Positions 33,606 through 37,907 of a stretch of DNA of 37,907 bases are shown piece after piece (position 1 is the stretch's first letter; the number at the start of each line of letters is the position of its first letter). The stretch comes from Saprospiraceae bacterium (GTDB lineage Bacteria > Bacteroidota > Bacteroidia > Chitinophagales > Saprospiraceae). The stretch is taken from NCBI GenBank assembly GCA_020629935.1, contig JAHDCJ010000014.1, positions 1 to 37,907 on the forward strand. Reading direction: 5' to 3'. The notes below the pieces were generated by a model. That model had not been told where the DNA came from, did no database searches, and saw only the letters and a program-made list of their open reading frames with translations. The position numbers and the translations under genes were made by a program.

Positions 33606-34180
33606 ATTTTTAATATTTCTTTTTTCCATGCTGCATTTTCTTTTCGATGCTTGAATAACCAAACTAAAAAGGCAATAAAAACTAAAACACCGATGACCTG
33701 CCACTGATGTTCACCTATCCATGTTATGCGATCGAGTAATACTTCAGCGCATAAATAGGCTAAACTACCCACGACCGTTACCCAAAGCGCCACGCTTATA
33801 AAATTAGCCAATGCAAATTTCCAAAAAGGAATTTCTTTGATCGCTGTCAGTAAAATAATGATTGATGAAAAACCATATAGTAATCGATGTATACTAAGAA
33901 AAAATAAAGGTCGTTTATCAAACCAAGTGCTATTTCGATCTATTCTTTCTTTCCATTTGGGTTGATTGACCAACCATGATTTTCCCTTTTTACTTAAAAA
34001 GATAAATTTGAGTGCATCTTTAGTATAAGCCCCTAAAAAGGCCGCGAACAAACCTATATATAAATTAAACAGGCCAAGTTTTGCGCTTAAAACACTTGTA
34101 ATAAGCATTACATCACCTTCAAAAAAAGTACCTAAAAATGAAGCAATGTATCCACAGGTTTCAAATAATGACTCGATCAT
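33602..34180 (-). CDS. DedA/SNARE-associated family membrane protein
   Basis: A 192-residue protein with 4-5 hydrophobic segments. DedA features include FFEGDVMLITSVLSAKLG near the start (acidic residue in the first membrane-associated helix) and HRLLYGFSSIIILLTAIKEIPFWKFALANFISVALW, corresponding to the R-x-x-P/G...G...N...W region of the family. DedA proteins are inner-membrane proteins; members have been implicated in lipid carrier (undecaprenyl phosphate, phosphatidylethanolamine) translocation and envelope homeostasis. Here the canonical RxxPG is altered to HRLLYGF. It lies 11 bases after the FG-GAP gene and is translationally coupled to the small CPK protein, so the three are surely one transcript. 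Confidence 0.85.
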   Translation of the reverse strand: MIESLFETCGYIASFLGTFFEGDVMLITSVLSAKLGLFNLYIGLFAAFLGAYTKDALKFIFLSKKGKSWLVNQPKWKERIDRNSTWFDKRPLFFLSIHRLLYGFSSIIILLTAIKEIPFWKFALANFISVALWVTVVGSLAYLCAEVLLDRITWIGEHQWQVIGVLVFIAFLVWLFKHRKENAAWKKEILKI

Positions 34181-34191
34181 TTTTTAATAAG

Positions 34192-35841
34192 CTACTGAGG
34201 TTCTTCTTCCAAAACCACTGATTCTTCTAATGGGAATTTCAGGCTAATATTCACTCTAGGTGCAAGGACAGACTCTTTAGTTCCGTCTACATATTTGACT
34301 TCTACAGATTGAACTTGTTCATTATCTTTTAAACCAAATATAAGTGTATGTGATTGGTCACTTCCTAATCCTTCACCAATAATCAACCAATCATGCAATT
34401 GTTTTCCATCTGCTTTGGTTAAGGTAACTTTAGCGCCTACGGTTCGAGCATTTACGTCAAAATCGACTTTTATATAATTCGATTGACCTCCGTTATTGAT
34501 CCAAACTCTGGCTGGACCATCGATATTACAATAGGCTAAATCTGGATAACCATCATTATTAAAATCGGCGGTTAGTGGCGTGATTGCAGAATGTTTGTTT
34601 ACTACACCTGCATCAGATTCGACTGCAATAAATTTATGTTCTGGAGTATTCACTAAAAATCGACATGGCAGTGTGACGAGTTTAAAGGTAGGAAGGTCAA
34701 CATAGTTTTCTGCAACGACTAAATCTTGATATCCATCTAAATTAAAATCTTCAAAAATGGCTCCCCAGGCAAATTCAAACTTTGCAATATCGGCCGATTC
34801 TGCCTTATCTTCAAATTTAAAATTTCCTTTATTTTCTAACAACATCCAATCTTCATGTAAGTGATGTTTTTCTAAATCTAAATCTCCTTTTACTAAAAAT
34901 TGTGGCATGGTAGTTCCTGTGTTGGAGAAGAAAAAATCGGGTTTACCATCATTATTATAATCACCTACACCAATACCCATTGGATACGAAAATTTTCCTG
35001 TCATGGGATTATTGACCATTTCAAATTTTTCATTACCCAAATTTTTATAGGTTCTAGGTTCTCCTGTATCATGAGCGACCACTAAATCTAAAAGTTCATC
35101 CTCATCAATATCAATAAACACAGCAAGAAATGTATTATGGGTATATGTTAATCCTGCGCTTTCTGTAATGTCTTCAAACTTCCCATTTCCTCTGTTGGCT
35201 AATAATAAGCTGTTTGATCCATAGCCTTCTTGAAGAAAAATGGTTTGGCCTTCCATTTGATGTTTATGTACGTAAGTACTCACAAACAAATCGAGTTGGC
35301 CATCCTTATTGATATCACCTAAAGTAACCGCAACAGGTGTAGATTTTTCATTAAATTGAATATTGAGTTTCGACATTGAAAATCGGGTACCTTCATTAGT
35401 ATATAAATAGACATCATCTTCTCTACAAACGAAAAGATCGAGATCTCCATCATTGTCGATATCAACAGCCGCAGGGCCATAAGATTGATGTGCATCGGAT
35501 TTATTATCTAGTCCCCATGCTTTAGCTACATTTTTAAATGTACCATTTTCATATTGAAACAAGGCATCGGGTTGATTTTCTCCTCCCCCAACCCAAAACT
35601 CAGGGATTTGGTCATTGTTTACATCGATAATACCAGAGCCCGTAATCGGCAAATGTTTTTCGGTATTATAATTATGTTTAAAATTTAATGCCCGTTCTTC
35701 AAATGTAGGAATTTCTACAGGCATAGGATCAGGTCGATCATATGGAATCTTTGTATCACTTACTAAATAAGAGTAAATTCCGACAAAAGCGAATACAATA
35801 ATAAAGAGTAATAAGAAGAAAAGTCGTTTAAGCCATTTCAT
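34192..35841 (-). CDS. Membrane-anchored FG-GAP/VCBS beta-propeller protein with ASPIC/UnbV C-terminus
   Basis: A 549-residue protein. Residues ~5-27 are a hydrophobic anchor without a clear cleavage site. The rest is an integrin-like beta-propeller with calcium-binding loops: DVNNDQIPE, DIDNDGDLD, DINKDGQLD, DIDEDELLD, DYNNDGKPD, DFNLDGYQD and DFNNDGYPD. The end (NYIKVDF...RTVGAKVTLTKADGKQL...QSHTLIFGL...VQSVEVKYVDG) is an ASPIC/UnbV domain, which fits the CRTAC1-like family. Expected location is the periplasm or cell surface; ligand unknown. It overlaps the upstream membrane protein gene by 14 bases and precedes DedA by 11 bases, all in one operon. Confidence 0.92.
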   Translation of the reverse strand: MKWLKRLFFLLLFIIVFAFVGIYSYLVSDTKIPYDRPDPMPVEIPTFEERALNFKHNYNTEKHLPITGSGIIDVNNDQIPEFWVGGGENQPDALFQYENGTFKNVAKAWGLDNKSDAHQSYGPAAVDIDNDGDLDLFVCREDDVYLYTNEGTRFSMSKLNIQFNEKSTPVAVTLGDINKDGQLDLFVSTYVHKHQMEGQTIFLQEGYGSNSLLLANRGNGKFEDITESAGLTYTHNTFLAVFIDIDEDELLDLVVAHDTGEPRTYKNLGNEKFEMVNNPMTGKFSYPMGIGVGDYNNDGKPDFFFSNTGTTMPQFLVKGDLDLEKHHLHEDWMLLENKGNFKFEDKAESADIAKFEFAWGAIFEDFNLDGYQDLVVAENYVDLPTFKLVTLPCRFLVNTPEHKFIAVESDAGVVNKHSAITPLTADFNNDGYPDLAYCNIDGPARVWINNGGQSNYIKVDFDVNARTVGAKVTLTKADGKQLHDWLIIGEGLGSDQSHTLIFGLKDNEQVQSVEVKYVDGTKESVLAPRVNISLKFPLEESVVLEEEPQ

Positions 35842-36478
35842 AATTGGTGCTGGGTTTTAAGAAAAATAAAATTGTTGAGAAGAAAATAAAATGGGTCGTA
35901 TTCATAGCAATTGGAGCAATATGAACACCAAGCGGTTTAATCCAAAATAAAGTCGAGATGACGATAATCAAAATTAATGTAGGGTTAAGAATAGCCAACC
36001 ATTTAGGCAAACCTATTTTATTTTTTAGAATTAATAAGATGTAAATAATTGAAATTCCGAGCACTAAAAAGCGGAGTGCCCAAACTAAGATTTGATAATG
36101 TGTTTCATACGATTGCAAGTAAAATTCAAAATCTGGAGTACCTGCACTTCGTTGCAATACTTCGGCGGCGAAGTATCTAGAGGATAGCCAAATTCCGCCT
36201 ACGAAAAACGAAATCACTCCACCTATAAATAATAATTTAGCGAGTAATGCGTCTGTAGATTTAAATACTTGGAGTAAGCCATAATAACCTATAAAATATA
36301 AAGGAGTAGTGACTATGGCTAAAAAATGTCCTACAGAAGCCCTTGCTAAAGGCACATCAAAAAGCATAGCAATTTCACCTTGAGGTCCTTGAGGAGAAAA
36401 ATGTAAAAGCCATTCGGCAATGCCTACAAGAATAGCTGCGACTATTCCCACAATTAGGTAATTAGAAGATGTTTTCAT
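35828..36478 (-). CDS. Multi-pass membrane protein of unknown function (DUF6796-like)
   Basis: A 216-residue protein with about six hydrophobic segments and short loops. Features include GIAEWLLHFSPQGPQG in the first loop, ASVGHFLAIVTTPLYFIGYYGL, GGIWLSSRYFAAEVL and a closing WIKPLGVHIAPIAMNTTHFIFF. The GGIWLSSR motif and overall layout recall uncharacterised Bacteroidota proteins grouped under DUF6796, but this is from memory and not certain. No transport or enzyme motif is visible. Its start lies 8 bases after the Crp/Fnr stop and its end overlaps the FG-GAP gene, so it is firmly part of the cluster. Confidence 0.8.
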   Translation of the reverse strand: MKTSSNYLIVGIVAAILVGIAEWLLHFSPQGPQGEIAMLFDVPLARASVGHFLAIVTTPLYFIGYYGLLQVFKSTDALLAKLLFIGGVISFFVGGIWLSSRYFAAEVLQRSAGTPDFEFYLQSYETHYQILVWALRFLVLGISIIYILLILKNKIGLPKWLAILNPTLILIIVISTLFWIKPLGVHIAPIAMNTTHFIFFSTILFFLKPSTNYEMA

Positions 36479-36486
36479 TGGGTTTA

Positions 36487-37152
36487 TTATTTATACCATT
36501 TGAGTGTTTTACGATCAAAGTCGATTTGCTTTTCTTTTTTCATTTTATTTAATACTTCATTGACCTTTTGTCTACTCGCACTTGCTAAATGGCCTATATC
36601 TTTATTGTTTAAATATTGTTCGACTTCAAAATAAGGGCCTCGATTTACGCCGTATTCATGTACGAATTTTTCTACAAATTCTCGGATTCGATTTTCAGCG
36701 GATTTAAACATTAGATTTTCGAGTTGATTTTCTAATCTTTTTATTTTCAATCCTGAAAGTTTTAAGATATGATTGTTTAGGTCTTTATTTTTTTCCATCA
36801 AATCTTTCATAAAATGCACGGATACTTTACAGACAATACTGTTTTGCAAAGCCACGACTGATTCATTTCCAGTATAACTAGAAGAAAGCAATTGATTGAT
36901 TCCAAAGATGGTTCCTTTAGGGATAAGTTCGACTAAAGTTTCATTTCCATTGTCTTGGATTCTAGTTAATTTTAAGGTGCCTTTTTTCAGAAAAAAGATA
37001 GAACGACTTTCGTCAGCATATTGAACAAGCGCCGTATTCTTTGGATATTTTTTCATTAGCGCCGTTTCACACAAATGCATCAACTCTCTTCGTTTTAATC
37101 TTCTGGCAAGATTAAAATGTTCTAAATACCAATATTTAGATTTTTGGCTCAT
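36487..37152 (-). CDS. Crp/Fnr-family transcriptional regulator
   Basis: A 221-residue protein of normal length for the family. Residues ~25-120 are a cyclic-nucleotide-binding-like beta barrel (FLKKGTLKLTRIQDNGNETLVELIPKGTIFG), then a long dimerisation helix (~125-160) and a winged helix with recognition helix in LNNKDIGHLASASRQKVNEVLNKM (~182-205). The cAMP-contacting FGE...RSA signature is absent (FGINQLLSSSYTGNESVVAL), and there is no N-terminal cysteine cluster for an Fe-S cluster, so the effector is unknown and is probably not cAMP or O2 via Fe-S. It heads a five-gene cluster. A perfect CTGTCA-N6-TGACAG palindrome lies 46-63 bases upstream of its start, fitting autoregulation. Confidence 0.92.
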   Translation of the reverse strand: MSQKSKYWYLEHFNLARRLKRRELMHLCETALMKKYPKNTALVQYADESRSIFFLKKGTLKLTRIQDNGNETLVELIPKGTIFGINQLLSSSYTGNESVVALQNSIVCKVSVHFMKDLMEKNKDLNNHILKLSGLKIKRLENQLENLMFKSAENRIREFVEKFVHEYGVNRGPYFEVEQYLNNKDIGHLASASRQKVNEVLNKMKKEKQIDFDRKTLKWYK

Positions 37153-37197
37153 TGGTTTTCCTTTTGATGTAAAATTAAAACATTCCCAATAAGCCTG

Positions 37198-37215
37198 CTG
37201 TCACTAAAATGACAG
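37198..37215. promoter_or_regulatory. Crp/Fnr-type operator palindrome
   Basis: CTGTCA-CTAAAA-TGACAG, a perfect 6+6 inverted repeat with a 6-base centre, the layout of Crp/Fnr half-sites (TGTnA-N6-TnACA). It sits in the 95-base gap between the potassium channel gene and the Crp/Fnr gene, upstream of the latter. Confidence 0.6.
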
Positions 37216-37247
37216 TACTTTCTATTTTTTTAGTAAAAAAGGGGCAT

Positions 37248-37907
37248 TTATACTGACTTTGATTCATTCGCCAAATACTTTCCAATAATGATAGCAACTA
37301 AAATAGTCAGATAAAACTGACTCGCTATACTAAAGATAATCGTGACGGATTTCGCCAAAGGTAATATAGGAGCAATATCTCCATAACCGACCGAAGTAAG
37401 CGTGATATAGCTAAAATATATAAAATCGTAAAAGGTACAATCTTCAGGAACGGAAAAGGATTGCGGGATAATGCTTTCAATCATAGCATATAATAAAGCG
37501 GCCAAAACACCAAGAATTAAATATCCGGAAACGGAAGCGTATATAGCGTGTAAGTTTACTTCCTTTTCTTTTAATACAAAGGTGACCAATTTCCAAAATA
37601 CAAACAAGAAGAAGATTAAGGTCAAAAAGGAATTTAAGAAATTTATGCTTAATTGATCATCTCTTAGGGCAAAGAGTAAAAAGATAGTTAAACCTAATCC
37701 CATAGAAAAGATTAATTCACGCATACTCGTGGCTACAAATAAAGCACCAATAAAAATGACCATGGCATAGGAGATATCCATCAAGATTATTCCTAAATTA
37801 GTCATGGTTGCCAATCCAGGCACAATAATCAAAGCCACCAAACTTAACATTAAAAAGAAATGGTTTGGATTATTAAAATGGTATTTGAGTTTTTCTCTTA
37901 TCACTTG
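37248..37907 (-). CDS. Two-TM-pore potassium channel (5' end uncertain at window edge)
   Basis: At least 218 residues. The reading frame stays open to the last base of the window, and the only start seen near the edge is a GTG at 37904, so the true start may lie beyond. The N-terminal half has about five hydrophobic segments (from LMLSLVALIIVPGLATM). The C-terminal part is an ion-channel pore module: an outer helix, pore loop with selectivity filter TSVGYGDI, and inner helix ending ILVAIIIGKYLA. TxVGYGD is the K+ filter. No RCK or other cytoplasmic regulatory domain follows. Function: K+ flux across the cytoplasmic membrane. The 95-base gap to the Crp/Fnr gene includes the palindrome. Confidence 0.88.
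   Translation of the reverse strand, partial: QVIREKLKYHFNNPNHFFLMLSLVALIIVPGLATMTNLGIILMDISYAMVIFIGALFVATSMRELIFSMGLGLTIFLLFALRDDQLSINFLNSFLTLIFFLFVFWKLVTFVLKEKEVNLHAIYASVSGYLILGVLAALLYAMIESIIPQSFSVPEDCTFYDFIYFSYITLTSVGYGDIAPILPLAKSVTIIFSIASQFYLTILVAIIIGKYLANESKSV

Noticed and set aside
33606..33704. Upstream start for the small CPK membrane protein
   Set aside because: Would overlap the DedA gene by about 100 bases, whereas the ATG at 33605 forms an ATGA overlap with the DedA stop.
1..37907. CRISPR array, prophage, insertion sequence or conjugative element
   Set aside because: No regularly spaced repeats, transposase, integrase, phage structural or transfer genes were seen on either strand.

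Overview
The window reads as chromosomal DNA of a Bacteroidota member, most likely Saprospiraceae-like. The evidence is low overall GC, several secreted proteins ending in type IX secretion (T9SS) C-terminal sorting domains, a choice-of-anchor-B/LVIVD-repeat protein, many lipoproteins with Bacteroidota-style lipoboxes, A-rich stretches instead of Shine-Dalgarno sequences before most starts, and several TAnnTTTG-type -7 boxes. The family-level placement is inference. I saw no rRNA, tRNA, CRISPR array, transposase, integrase or phage gene.

Layout. 1-6062: two large secreted T9SS proteins on the + strand: the 3' part of a PKD-containing adhesin-like protein, and an M36 metallopeptidase with PKD and P domains. 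6138-6257: a GC-rich, hairpin-rich intergenic repeat. 6283-9199 (-): a secreted protein built from a tandem duplication, a GT2 glycosyltransferase and an NAD-dependent sugar epimerase, the last two only 4 bases apart. 9321-11716: an LVIVD-repeat T9SS protein convergent with phoH. 12044-15004: NhaD Na+/H+ antiporter, two small lipoproteins and a DUF1569/DinB-like protein. 15362-17865: a two-gene cassette of a TROVE/Ro-like vWA protein followed by an ARPP-1-like protein. 17919-24514: cinA, a structured leader with a terminator directly before an EF-G paralogue, that EF-G, and clpB with an unusual charged tail. 24752-29435: an exported TPR-CHAT protein whose catalytic dyad looks lost, convergent and overlapping with bifunctional ftcD. 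29748-31903 (-): a lipoprotein and a possibly lysozyme-like exported protein. 31930-32033: a second, inverted copy of the GC-rich repeat. 32133-33170 (-): bestrophin-like channel. 33246-37152 (-): a tightly packed cluster of a Crp/Fnr-type regulator, a membrane protein, an FG-GAP/ASPIC protein, a DedA protein and a small membrane protein with two CPK...IPxC motifs. 37248-37907 (-): a two-TM potassium channel running off the window end.

How the genes may work together. Most of the window is housekeeping (PhoH, NhaD, CinA, EF-G, ClpB, FtcD) mixed with cell-envelope and secreted proteins. The observations most worth following are: (1) a leader with several hairpins and a strong UACG-loop terminator ending only 17 bases before the EF-G paralogue, which suggests attenuation or an embedded small RNA; (2) the vWA + ARPP-1-like cassette with a long unexplained upstream region; (3) a CHAT domain with Leu and Ser at the positions of the catalytic His and Cys; (4) a perfect CTGTCA-N6-TGACAG palindrome before the Crp/Fnr gene that heads the 33-37 kb cluster; and (5) two related GC-rich repeats lying in opposite orientation about 26 kb apart.
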